From NCBI GenBank assembly GCA_035910535.1, contig JAMHXF010000083.1, forward strand, positions 62,001-126,000: DNA of 64,000 nucleotides, read 5' to 3'. The stretch comes from Archangium_A sp035910535 (GTDB lineage Bacteria > Myxococcota > Myxococcia > Myxococcales > Myxococcaceae). Position numbers and translations under genes: made by a program. This document shows, one piece after another, positions 19,552 to 27,964 of this stretch. The stretch's first letter is position 1, and every line of letters starts with the position of its first letter. The notes under the pieces were generated by a model. The model was not told the origin of the DNA, did no database searches, and worked only from the letters and a program-made list of their open reading frames with translations.

Positions 19552-20733
19552 ATGCAGCGTCGATTCGCAGGTGTCATCGCAGCGGTCTTCATGGGGGCCT
19601 GTGCCCCGGCAGACCAGACGGCCTTCACCGTTTCTCCCGAGCGCGCCAGCTTCGACGGCGTCACCTCGCGCGGCATCTTCCGGGTCACCGCGGCCGACGC
19701 GCTGGGGCAGCCGGCTACGGGCCCGGTGACCTTCACCGCGCCGGTCGGCCGCTTCCTGGGCGAAGTCACGCTCGTCGACGGCTTCGCCACCGCGACCTAC
19801 GCCTGCAACCCCAACGAAGAGGCCGCGTGCGACGGCCCGGTGCGCATCGGCGCCGAGTGGCAGGGGCAGCTCGCGTCGACGAGCGTCACCGTCACCCGCG
19901 ACGTCGTGCACGCGCCCGTGAAGTGGGAGGTCATCAGCACCAACACCACCTCCGCGCTGCTCAGTGTCGTCACCGCGCCCGACGGCGTGGCCTGGGCGGT
20001 GGGTGAAGACGGCACGGTGCTGCGCCTCGTGGGCCGCGCGTGGGAAGCCGTGCCCACGCCCGTCACCACCACGCTGCGCGCCATCGCCTTCGACGGCGCG
20101 GGTCAGCCGGTGGTCGTCGGCTACCGCGGCACGCTGCTCACGGTGCACGAAGGCGCCTTCACGCAGGTCGAGACGAAGCTCGTCGATGACTTCACCGCCG
20201 TCGCCGTCGACGCCAGCGGCGCGGTGCACGTGGGCACGCGCGGAGGCTCGTTGCTGCGCCTCGACGCGGGGCAGCTCGTGCTGCAGCTGAGCGCGCCGGG
20301 CTCCATCGAGGCGATGGCGGCCAGCGGCGACGACGTGTGGGCGGTGGGCGCTGACTTCACCGCGCGGTGGATTCCCGAGGCGTGGTTGCTGGTGCCCAGC
20401 CCCGCCAACGCGAACCTCACGTCGGCCACCGTCACCCATGACGGCGTGCTCTTCGCGGGCTCGCTGCAGGGCAACAAGCAGCGCTACGGCGTGCTCGTCT
20501 CGGGCCCCAACCCGTCGTGGGCGAGCTCGGCGTTGCCGGCGCCTGCCCTCGCCGCGTCAGTCTCGGGTGACGAGCGCTACGCGCTGACCTCCGGCGGCCT
20601 CTACCTGCAGGTCGGCAACGGCGACTGGTCGAAGCTCGAGGTGCCGGTGCAGCCGCGCGCGCTGGCCAGCCGTGGAGCGGGCGACCTGGTGTTGCTCGCC
20701 TCGCCCGGTGTCTCGCTGCTGCGCGTTCGCTGA
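19552..20733 (+). CDS. Lipoprotein with N-terminal Ig-like domain and beta-propeller-like repeats
   Basis: A 393-aa protein with a lipoprotein signal (VFMGAC lipobox, Cys17). Residues ~20-110 read as an Ig-like/invasin-type strand pattern (SFDGVTSRGIFRVTAADALGQPATGPVTFTAP). From ~125 on, short repeated strands (AVGEDGTVLRLVG, IAFDGAGQPVVVGYRGTLLTV, VAVDASGAVHVGTRGGSLLRL) look like blades of a propeller of the BNR/YCF48 kind. TGGAGG precedes the ATG by 8 bp. It lies 24 bp upstream of the BIG2 lipoprotein, so the two probably form an operon of surface proteins. No enzyme motif was seen. Confidence 0.75.
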   Translation: MQRRFAGVIAAVFMGACAPADQTAFTVSPERASFDGVTSRGIFRVTAADALGQPATGPVTFTAPVGRFLGEVTLVDGFATATYACNPNEEAACDGPVRIGAEWQGQLASTSVTVTRDVVHAPVKWEVISTNTTSALLSVVTAPDGVAWAVGEDGTVLRLVGRAWEAVPTPVTTTLRAIAFDGAGQPVVVGYRGTLLTVHEGAFTQVETKLVDDFTAVAVDASGAVHVGTRGGSLLRLDAGQLVLQLSAPGSIEAMAASGDDVWAVGADFTARWIPEAWLLVPSPANANLTSATVTHDGVLFAGSLQGNKQRYGVLVSGPNPSWASSALPAPALAASVSGDERYALTSGGLYLQVGNGDWSKLEVPVQPRALASRGAGDLVLLASPGVSLLRVR

Positions 20734-20757
20734 AGCGCCCACCCCACGGAGCCGCGC

Positions 20758-23646
20758 ATGAAGACCACGCCCCTTCTCATTCTGATGTTGCTCGCGGGCT
20801 GTGCGCCGCAGCAGGCCGAGACGCTCAACGCGCTCCTCATCTCTCCTGCGAGCGGCCGTGTGGCTCGCGGCGAAGCGCTGCAGCTCGTCGCCACCGCGGT
20901 CTTCTCGACGGGGGAGGTGCGCGACGTGACTGCCGAGACGGTGTGGAGCGTCGATGACCTTCACGTCGGCAACCTCAACGTGACGCCGGGCCTGGTGCGC
21001 GGGCTCGAGGCGGGGCGCACCGTGGTGCGTGGGCAGTACGCAGGCTTGATGCGTACGCGGCCGCTGGAGGTCTCCGACGCGCAGTTCCGCGAGCTGCGCG
21101 TCGAGCCGAAGCACGTGGTCGCGCCGCTGGGGCTGGCCGTGCCGATGCGCGTGCAGGTCATCGCCAGCGACGGCAGCCTCACCGACGTCACCGACGAGGC
21201 CAGCTTCAGCGTGTCGAACCCCACGCTCGCGGCCGCGCATGCAGGCCTGGTGACGCCGCTCCGCAAGGGCGAGCTGTCGGTTGAGGTCTCGGCGCGCGGG
21301 CTGGTGCTGACGACGCCCATCACCGTCACCGACGCCACCATCGCGCAGCTCGAGCTCTCGCCGTCACTCAGCGAGGTGCCCGCAGGGCTCACGCAAGACT
21401 TCACCGCGATGGCCACGTTGACCGACGGCGCGCGCCTCGACGTGACGCGCGTCGCCCGGTGGCAGGTCGCCGACCCTTCAGTGGCGAGCATCGATTCGCG
21501 CGGCGTGTTGCGCGCGCTGGTGCCCGGCTCGGTGCGCGTCACGGCGGTCGCCGGTGAGCAGCGCGGCGTGGCGCAGGTCGACGTCATCGACGCGCGCGTC
21601 GACGCGGTGCAGCTCGTCGTCAGCCCCAACCGGTTCGCGGCCGGCACGCGCGGCGCGCTCGCGGTCATCGCCACGCTCTCCGACGGCAACACGCGCGAGG
21701 TCACCTCGCAGAGCTCCATTCACAGCGCCGACGAGGCGAGCCTCCTCATCGAAGGCGCCAGCGCGCGGGGCCTGAAGCCCGGCGTGGTCCCGGTGACGGC
21801 GTCCTTCGGCGAGCTGCAGTCGACGGTTGAAGTCGAGGTGCTCGACGCCATGGTGACGCGCCTCGAGCTCATCACCCCGCGCTACGTGCCGGTGGGCGCG
21901 TCGGTGCAGCTGGTGGCGCGCGCGCGTTGGAGCGACGGCACCATGAGCACCGTAAGCGCCGTGACGGACTGGGTGCTGCATGGCACCGCCGCAGAAATCT
22001 CGAGCACGGGCGTGCTGACGGCGCTGCAGCCCGGCCAGGTGCAGCTCGTCGCGCACTTCGGTGGGCGAACGGCCGTCGCGCGGGTGCCCATCACGGCGGC
22101 GCGGTTGAGCACGTTGACCCTCGAGCCTGCAGCGCTGCGCCTCTCGCGCGGCACCACGCAGCAGCTCGTCGTCACCGCCGCGTGGACTGATGGCACCACC
22201 CTGCAGCTCGCGCCGTCGAGCTGTGGCTGGCGCGTGCCGCAGCGCCGCGTGGCCGCCGTGTCGTCGACGGGGCTGGTGCGCGCGCTGAGCGCCGGCCGCA
22301 CGCGCGTGGTCGTCACCTGCCTCGGCTACCAGCGCATGGTCGAGCTCACCGTGCCCGACGCGCACTTCACGCAGCTGGTCGTCACGCCGTCGTCGCCCGC
22401 AGCGCCTTCGGGCTTCGGCAAGCACCTGCGCGCCGTCGGCACGCTGTCCGACGGCACCACGCAAGACGTGACCGACGCCGCGGTGTGGTCTTCGCAGCGC
22501 CGTGACATCGCCATCGTGCAGGCCGGCCTAGTGTCGGCCATTCGCCCGGGCGTCACCGCCATCGACGTCTCGATGCTGGGCGTCAGCGCGCGCACTCCGT
22601 TCACGGTGACCGACGCGTCGGTGCTCTCGTTGGAGGTGACGCCGCACCAACACACCACGGCGCTGGGCGTCGACGTGCCCTTCACGGCGCGCGCGGCGTT
22701 CTCTGACGGCACCGAGCGCGACGTGACGGCAGACGTGCAGTGGTCTTCGAGCGACGCGGCCCTCGCCAGCGTCTCGTACGGGCTCGTCACCACGCTGCGC
22801 ACGGGCTTCGTCACCATCACCGCGGAGCTCGCCAACGCGACGACGACGGCCGACCTCACCATCACCGCGGCGACGTTGAGTCGCGTGACGTTGACGCCGG
22901 CCACCGCGACGCTGCTGCGCGGCCGCTCGCTCGACCTGGTGTTGACGGGGGAGTTCACCGACGGCTCGCAGGTCGACCTCTCGGCGCAGGCGCTGTGGAG
23001 CAGCAGCGCCGCGCAGCTCGCCGTCGTGAATGCGCACGGCCGCGTCGACGCGGTGCTGCCCGGCGTCGTCACCATCACCGCGCAGCTGGGGCGCTTCGCG
23101 GCGTCGTCGACGGTGACCGTCACCACGGTGGAGCCGGTCTCGTTGTCTGTGTCGACGCCGCACGCGGTGCTCGCGCTGGGCGGCAGCACGCAGGTCACCG
23201 CGTGGGCGCTGATGAGCGATGGCTCGATGGTCGACGTGTCGTCGCTGGCGAGCTGGTCGGTGGGCGACGGCGCGGTGCTGCTGGCGAGCTCCGCTGACGA
23301 CGTTCGTGCGGCGGGCCTGGGCACCAGCACGCTGACCGCCACGTGGAGCGGTTTGACCGCGAGCACCACCTTCACCGTGACTCCGTGGGGGCAGCTGCTC
23401 TCGATTTCGTTGATGGCGCCGGAGCACGTCGTGGTCGGCGATGTGGTGCAGCTCACGGCGTGGGGCGAGTACAGCGACGGCTCGACTCACGACCTCACCG
23501 CGCTCGCGCACTGGAGCACCGTCGACGTGTTGGTGATGCAGCTCACCGCGCCCGGCGTCTTCACGGCGCTGAGCGCAGGCGGCGCGTTCATCGCCGTGAC
23601 GCACGACGGGCAGCACGCGAACGTGATGCTGCAGGTGCAGGAGTGA
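20758..23646 (+). CDS. Lipoprotein made of about eleven BIG2-type Ig-like repeats
   Basis: A 962-aa protein with a lipoprotein signal (LLAGCAP). The rest is an array of ~85-residue repeats with the BIG2 pattern: a strand ending in D.(T/S)..(R/Q).VT..A.WS..(D/N)..(L/I)A.V...G.V.(A/T)L..G...ITA. Examples begin around residues 24, 113, 195, 280, 365, 450, 535, 620, 705, 790 and 870. BIG2 arrays occur in adhesins and in rod-like spacers on the cell surface. No terminal enzymatic domain is present, so it is probably a long stalk or adhesive protein. The repeats differ from each other, so the array is old. It is co-oriented with the preceding lipoprotein, with GGAG before the ATG. Confidence 0.85.
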   Translation: MKTTPLLILMLLAGCAPQQAETLNALLISPASGRVARGEALQLVATAVFSTGEVRDVTAETVWSVDDLHVGNLNVTPGLVRGLEAGRTVVRGQYAGLMRTRPLEVSDAQFRELRVEPKHVVAPLGLAVPMRVQVIASDGSLTDVTDEASFSVSNPTLAAAHAGLVTPLRKGELSVEVSARGLVLTTPITVTDATIAQLELSPSLSEVPAGLTQDFTAMATLTDGARLDVTRVARWQVADPSVASIDSRGVLRALVPGSVRVTAVAGEQRGVAQVDVIDARVDAVQLVVSPNRFAAGTRGALAVIATLSDGNTREVTSQSSIHSADEASLLIEGASARGLKPGVVPVTASFGELQSTVEVEVLDAMVTRLELITPRYVPVGASVQLVARARWSDGTMSTVSAVTDWVLHGTAAEISSTGVLTALQPGQVQLVAHFGGRTAVARVPITAARLSTLTLEPAALRLSRGTTQQLVVTAAWTDGTTLQLAPSSCGWRVPQRRVAAVSSTGLVRALSAGRTRVVVTCLGYQRMVELTVPDAHFTQLVVTPSSPAAPSGFGKHLRAVGTLSDGTTQDVTDAAVWSSQRRDIAIVQAGLVSAIRPGVTAIDVSMLGVSARTPFTVTDASVLSLEVTPHQHTTALGVDVPFTARAAFSDGTERDVTADVQWSSSDAALASVSYGLVTTLRTGFVTITAELANATTTADLTITAATLSRVTLTPATATLLRGRSLDLVLTGEFTDGSQVDLSAQALWSSSAAQLAVVNAHGRVDAVLPGVVTITAQLGRFAASSTVTVTTVEPVSLSVSTPHAVLALGGSTQVTAWALMSDGSMVDVSSLASWSVGDGAVLLASSADDVRAAGLGTSTLTATWSGLTASTTFTVTPWGQLLSISLMAPEHVVVGDVVQLTAWGEYSDGSTHDLTALAHWSTVDVLVMQLTAPGVFTALSAGGAFIAVTHDGQHANVMLQVQE

Positions 23647-23647
23647 G

Positions 23648-24457
23648 GTGTGCGAACGTCGCGCGGTGCTCAAACGACACTCGCTGGTGAAGATGTGGGT
23701 CGCGAAGCTGCCGCCGCCCTCGAAGGAGCTCCGCGAGGGCTACACGCTCGCGTGGACCGAAGCGCAGTGCGTCGCGTGGGGTGAACGCACGAGCGCGCCG
23801 TACGTGTTGCGGCAAGCAGAGCAATGGCTCGGCCTCGTCGCGCGGGCGCCGGGCGCCGACGCGTTGCCGTACTCGAAGCGTCGCCTCGCGTGGCTGGCGG
23901 AGCTCAGCTCGCGACTGGAAGACGCGCTCGCTGCCACCGAAGCGCCACCAGACCCGACGCTGCGTGACGAACTCTGGCGCGCCGCTGCTGCGCTTCGCAC
24001 GCGCGCGTGGACGAGGGCGGAGCTGTTGGTGGGCGGAGACGAGCGGCGTGCGGCCCAGCTCGAGACCGCACACCTCGGAGGTCGAGACGCCGCGAGCCTG
24101 GTGAAGAGCCTGCAGACGTTGGTGCAGGTGTTCACCGCGTGGCGCGAAGACAGGGCAGGCGCTGCGCTGGCAGAGGATGTCGGCGTGGACGAGGCCCTGT
24201 TGGAGTCGCTGATGAGTGCTGCAGTGCGCCTCGATGACGAGGAGTACCGCCACCTCGGAGTGTCGAGACGTCGGGCGGACGGTCCTGCGACGAACGCACT
24301 GGAGGGCAGGGTGCTGCGGGAGCTGCGTGCGCTGCAGCTGGCGGTCGCCGCCGGGCGCGAGGAGCGACTGCGGTTGCCCGTGCTGCGGGTGTTGCCGAAG
24401 CTCAGAGCGTTTCTGGCGCCGCAGAGCGCGCGCAAGAAGAAGGGCAAGGCCTCGTAG
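23648..24457 (+). CDS. Uncharacterised helical protein
   Basis: A 269-aa protein I do not recognise. It is Arg/Ala/Leu-rich and mostly helical, with no signal peptide, membrane segment or catalytic motif. It ends in a basic tail (SARKKKGKAS). It contains a region suggestive of helical hairpins (KSLQTLVQVFTAWRED, ~residues 160-180). The GTG at 23648, 1 bp after the upstream stop, is taken as the start; a second GTG at 23666 is equally possible. Coding bias matches its neighbours. It may be translationally linked to the BIG2 lipoprotein, though the functional classes differ. A 21-bp minisatellite begins right after the stop. Confidence 0.6.
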   Translation: MCERRAVLKRHSLVKMWVAKLPPPSKELREGYTLAWTEAQCVAWGERTSAPYVLRQAEQWLGLVARAPGADALPYSKRRLAWLAELSSRLEDALAATEAPPDPTLRDELWRAAAALRTRAWTRAELLVGGDERRAAQLETAHLGGRDAASLVKSLQTLVQVFTAWREDRAGAALAEDVGVDEALLESLMSAAVRLDDEEYRHLGVSRRRADGPATNALEGRVLRELRALQLAVAAGREERLRLPVLRVLPKLRAFLAPQSARKKKGKAS

Positions 24458-24461
24458 AAGT

Positions 24462-24608
24462 GTCCGTAGTCAGTTCGCAGGCGTCGGTAGTGAGTGCGCA
24501 AGCGTCGGTAGTGAGTGCGCAGGCGTCGGTAGTGAGTGCGCAGCTGTCGGTAGTGAGCGCGCAGCCGTCGGTAGTGAGCGCGTAGGCGTCGGTAGTGACT
24601 GCGCAGAC
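24462..24608. repeat. 21-bp minisatellite, seven units plus a partial eighth
   Basis: Seven consecutive 21-bp units of consensus GTCGGTAGTGAGTGCGCAGGC run from 24462 to 24608, with a degenerate partial unit to about 24621. Units 2-4 are nearly identical and the outer ones diverge. The array starts 4 bp after the stop of the preceding gene. The opposite strand gives a repeated LPT.AHS heptapeptide, but no gene context supports translation. There are no variable spacers, so it is not CRISPR. Confidence 0.95.
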
Positions 24609-24695
24609 GTCGGCGCAGATGCCTCGATGAGGGCGCTGGCTGATGGGGGCCGACCTGCTGCCGCACAGCGCACTGGCCTCCCGACTTCGAGCGAG

Positions 24696-25098
24696 GTGGC
24701 TTCAGGTTCCGCTACTGGGCATCGGAAGTTCCAACGGGCTGGAAGCCGTCATGCCCAGAATCGAAGCCGAGTCACTCCGTCACCAGGTGTGTCGTGTCGC
24801 AGGGCCGCAGCGGGTCGACGCCGTCGCTGACGCAAACGCCAGCCCGGCCTCCATGGAGAGCCCTCACGAAACGTCGACGGAGTCCGGCGTGCGCGTCACC
24901 AGGTGCGTCGTGTCGCAGGGTGGCTTCAGGTTCCGCTACTGGGCATCGGAAGTTCCAACGGGCTGGAAGCCGTCATGCCCAGAGTCGAAGCCGAGTCACT
25001 CCGTCACCAGCGGAGCGGGTCGACGCGCGAGCTGACGCAACGCCAGCCCGGCCTCCATGGAGCGCCCTCACGAAACGTCGACGGAGTCCGGCGGGCGC
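24696..25098. repeat. Direct duplication of ~180-200 bp covering the 3' end of the AAA+/RF fusion gene
   Basis: Copy A (24696 to ~24892) and copy B (24920 to ~25098) are offset by 224 bp. The first ~85 bp are almost identical; the middle differs by small indels; the last ~50 bp are again almost identical. Copy B runs over the stop codon and last codons of the gene ending at 25068, so copy A carries a duplicate of that gene's C-terminal codons and stop. A shorter repeat (caccaggtg.gtcgtgtcgc) occurs near 24781 and 24897. With the adjacent minisatellite this fills the 610-bp gap between genes; no other gene was seen there. Confidence 0.85.
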
Positions 25099-27899
25099 GT
25101 AATCCACGCGGCGATGAAGAGGTCGATTTCACCGCGCATCACGTCCTTCACGCGGGGCGAGCCTTCGCCGGTGCGCGGGTCTTCGACGCGCGGGCTCTTG
25201 CCGACGAAGTAGCGGCGCACCTCCGCGCCACCTTCGCCCTGGCTCGCCATCATCGTCACCGTGAGTGACTGCAGCTCGAGCACCCCCAGCGCGCCCGCGA
25301 GCGTCACTTCACGCCCCGTCTTCTCGTCGCGCGCTGACACCTCCGCGCCCACGCGTTCGACGTAGCGGCCCGCGCGACGCTTCACCTCGCGACCTTCGAG
25401 CTGCAGCGTGTCGGGCGCTTCAATGGCCGCGGTCGACGGCCGGTAGAGCCGCACGTACGCCGACAACCGCGCGTCATCATCGATGCGTCGGTGCGTGCCG
25501 CGCTCGCCCGACAGAAACCCATACACACCCGGGCCGTGGAGATGCAGCACCGCGCGCGAGGGCTCGGTGCTCTCGGCGATGACGCGCGCTTCGTAGCCGC
25601 GCCGCGCCGCCCAGCCTGCGTACAGCGTCACGAGCTCCTGCACCCACGCGTCGCCGCTGGCGCCGTCGGTCGCGGCCTGAATCTCGAGCCACGCGTCGTC
25701 GACGTCCTTCGCGCCACCTGCCGCCACGCGCGCTTCTGCGAGGCGCACCTCACGCGCCGCTTCTTCCACCGCGCGCACCGCCGCCGCGAGCTGCAGCTCA
25801 CCCTTCGCGTCGCGCGCGCGGCGCCGGCCGACCTGACAGAGCTCACGCAGGCGATCCAACTCGCCCAGCTGCGCGTCCATCGCGCGGAAGTTCCGCAGCA
25901 CCGCCGCGGCGCGCTCACCGTCGTCCCAGAAGCCGGGCGCCTGGCTGACGGCGAGCAGCTCACGCCGCTTCGACTCGAGCTCCGGGCGTTTGGCCGCCGA
26001 CGCGATGCCCGCCGCGCGACCCACGAGCGCTTCGGCTTCCTGCACGAGCGCCTTCTGGTCGAGCCGCTTCTTGGTGTTGGTCGCGCCCGCCGACGGGAGG
26101 TTCGCCTGCGCGGTGACTTCACGTTCACGCGTGACGCGCGGCTCGGCGACGGCGTGCACCGTGCCCTTGTGCGCGACGACCTTCACCGGCGTGCCGGCAG
26201 GCAGCGGGCGCCGCGCGATTTCAACGGCCAGCGCCGCGGTGAGCGTCTTCTCGATTTCGCGCTGTAGAAACCGCGCGCCATGCGACGGCGAGTAGCCCCG
26301 GTCGACGAGCAGCTCGACCACCTCAGGCGCGACCTCGACGTCGAGCTGACGCGCGCGAATGCCTTCACGCTCGAGCACGCGGCCGACTTCTCGTTGCGCG
26401 ATGCGACGAATCTCGACCTTGCCCAGCGGGCGGAAGTGACAGAGCCCGTCGAAGCGGTTGAGGAACTCGGGGCGGAACGTGGCCGAGATGCGGCGGTCGA
26501 TTTCGCCGAGCAGCTCTTCGTCACCGCGACGCGAAGCGAAGCCGATGGGCTCGGCGCGGTAGACCTCGGCGCCCACGTTCGACGTGCAGACGATGAGCGT
26601 GTTGTTGCATGGCACCGTCTCGCCGGCCGCGTTGATGAACGCGCCTTCGTCGAAGAGCTGCAGGAAGCGGTCGTGGCACTTGGCGTGCGCCTTCTCGAAT
26701 TCGTCGAGCAGCAACACCGTGAAGACGCGCCCGTCGAGCAGCCGCGTGAGCTCGCCGCGCTTGCCGGACAACGTCTGCGCCCACGCGTTGCCGAAGAGCA
26801 CCTGCTCGTCGCCGAAGTCGGGGTAGTCGGCCATGTTGAGCCGCACGAGGCGGTCGGCTGAACCGAAGAGGTATTCAGCCAGCAGCTTCGCGAGGTGTGT
26901 CTTGCCGACGCCGGTGGGCCCCGCAAAGAGGAAGACACCGAGCGGCCGCCGCGGGTTGTTGAGGCCCGCTTTGAGCAGCGCGACGGAGCGCAGCACGGCG
27001 GCCACGGCGTCGGTCTGGCCCAGCAGGCGTGTACCGAAGAAGCGGCCCACTTCGTCGAGGTCCAACGGCAGCGCGTCGTCGGCCATGAAGCGCGGCAGCC
27101 GCGTGGAGTTGCAGAAGCGCGCGAGCACGTCTTCGCTGGTGACGCGCTCACGTGAAGCGCCGGCGGCCTCGGTGACGGTCTCGCGCAGCAGCTCGATGGC
27201 CTTGCGCGGCAGGCGCTGCGCGAGCAGGAACTTCACCGAGAGGCGCAGCGCGAGGTCGCAGGCCGACGGGTCGATGGGGATGCCCTGTTCGACCTCGAGC
27301 TCTTCGGCGGCGCGGCCGAGAATCCACCGGGCGCGCTCGAGGGTGGGCTCGTTGACGACGAAGAGGTGCAGCTTTTCGGCGAGCGCCTCGTCACTGCGGA
27401 GCAGCTCGGTGGCGGCGCGCGCGTCGGTCTCGAAGATGAAGCGCACGCGGCCGGTGCGCAGCGCGCGAATCAACACCGGCACCAGCGACGTGCCGCGCAC
27501 CTGGCCGACGTCGCGCATGAAGAGAATGGTGTTGGCGTGCTGGGCCGCGTCGTCGAGGAACTCCTCGAGCAGCTCGGCGGCGCCCTTGGGGGTCGAGGTG
27601 CGCGCGAAGATTCCGGCGGCCGTCATCTCGAGCACGCGGGCGCCGAGCAGCCCTTCAGGGGCGTTGCCTTGAACGATGCGGCGCGCGAGCTCTTGAACGA
27701 TGGCGCTCTTGCCGACGCCCGCGTCACCGGCGAGCAGCGGCGCTTTGCCTCCGCGCGTCAGCAGCGTGGCGAGCTCGGCGGCGGGTTGGTCGAGGCCGTA
27801 GCCTTCAGGGAGCGTGCGGGCCGTGGCGAGCGCGGTGAGGTCTCGCTCCACCAGCGTCGCCGCGGAGTCGCGGTCGGTCTGTTTGGTTCTCTTCGCCAT
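25068..27899 (-). CDS. Clp-type double AAA+ ATPase fused to a GGQ-less release-factor-2-like domain
   Basis: A 943-aa protein; the ATG at 27899 (MAKRTK) is chosen and upstream extension is rejected. AAA module 1 (~35-265) has Walker A GDAGVGKS (K64), but its Walker B reads ILFMRD (125-130) instead of the usual hydrophobic-DE. AAA module 2 (~290-590) is canonical ClpA/B-like: GPTGVGKT (K333), VLLLDE (395-400), sensor TSNVG and the Arg-finger segment FRPEFLNRFD (475-484). There is no Clp N-domain, no long middle coiled coil and no obvious ClpP loop. Residues ~612-935 align with RF2 in order: the PGFWDD..RA helical start, AWLEIQAATDG....W...LYAGWAARRGYE, the GPGVYGFLSGERGTHR core and the C-terminal RRYF....RVEDPRTGE...V..G.ID.FI. 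The SPF stop-codon tripeptide and the GGQ loop are absent. Inferred: a ribosome- or complex-remodelling ATPase. Confidence 0.9.
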   Translation of the reverse strand: MAKRTKQTDRDSAATLVERDLTALATARTLPEGYGLDQPAAELATLLTRGGKAPLLAGDAGVGKSAIVQELARRIVQGNAPEGLLGARVLEMTAAGIFARTSTPKGAAELLEEFLDDAAQHANTILFMRDVGQVRGTSLVPVLIRALRTGRVRFIFETDARAATELLRSDEALAEKLHLFVVNEPTLERARWILGRAAEELEVEQGIPIDPSACDLALRLSVKFLLAQRLPRKAIELLRETVTEAAGASRERVTSEDVLARFCNSTRLPRFMADDALPLDLDEVGRFFGTRLLGQTDAVAAVLRSVALLKAGLNNPRRPLGVFLFAGPTGVGKTHLAKLLAEYLFGSADRLVRLNMADYPDFGDEQVLFGNAWAQTLSGKRGELTRLLDGRVFTVLLLDEFEKAHAKCHDRFLQLFDEGAFINAAGETVPCNNTLIVCTSNVGAEVYRAEPIGFASRRGDEELLGEIDRRISATFRPEFLNRFDGLCHFRPLGKVEIRRIAQREVGRVLEREGIRARQLDVEVAPEVVELLVDRGYSPSHGARFLQREIEKTLTAALAVEIARRPLPAGTPVKVVAHKGTVHAVAEPRVTREREVTAQANLPSAGATNTKKRLDQKALVQEAEALVGRAAGIASAAKRPELESKRRELLAVSQAPGFWDDGERAAAVLRNFRAMDAQLGELDRLRELCQVGRRRARDAKGELQLAAAVRAVEEAAREVRLAEARVAAGGAKDVDDAWLEIQAATDGASGDAWVQELVTLYAGWAARRGYEARVIAESTEPSRAVLHLHGPGVYGFLSGERGTHRRIDDDARLSAYVRLYRPSTAAIEAPDTLQLEGREVKRRAGRYVERVGAEVSARDEKTGREVTLAGALGVLELQSLTVTMMASQGEGGAEVRRYFVGKSPRVEDPRTGEGSPRVKDVMRGEIDLFIAAWITRPPDSVDVS

Positions 27900-27964
27900 G
27901 ACGTGTGAGTGCTCCTCCCGACGTTCGTCGCCGCCCGCTCTGACGCGCGCGGAGGTTAGGCGGC

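Noticed and set aside
24462..24621. CRISPR-like array
   Set aside because: Units are 21 bp with no spacers and no cas genes nearby.
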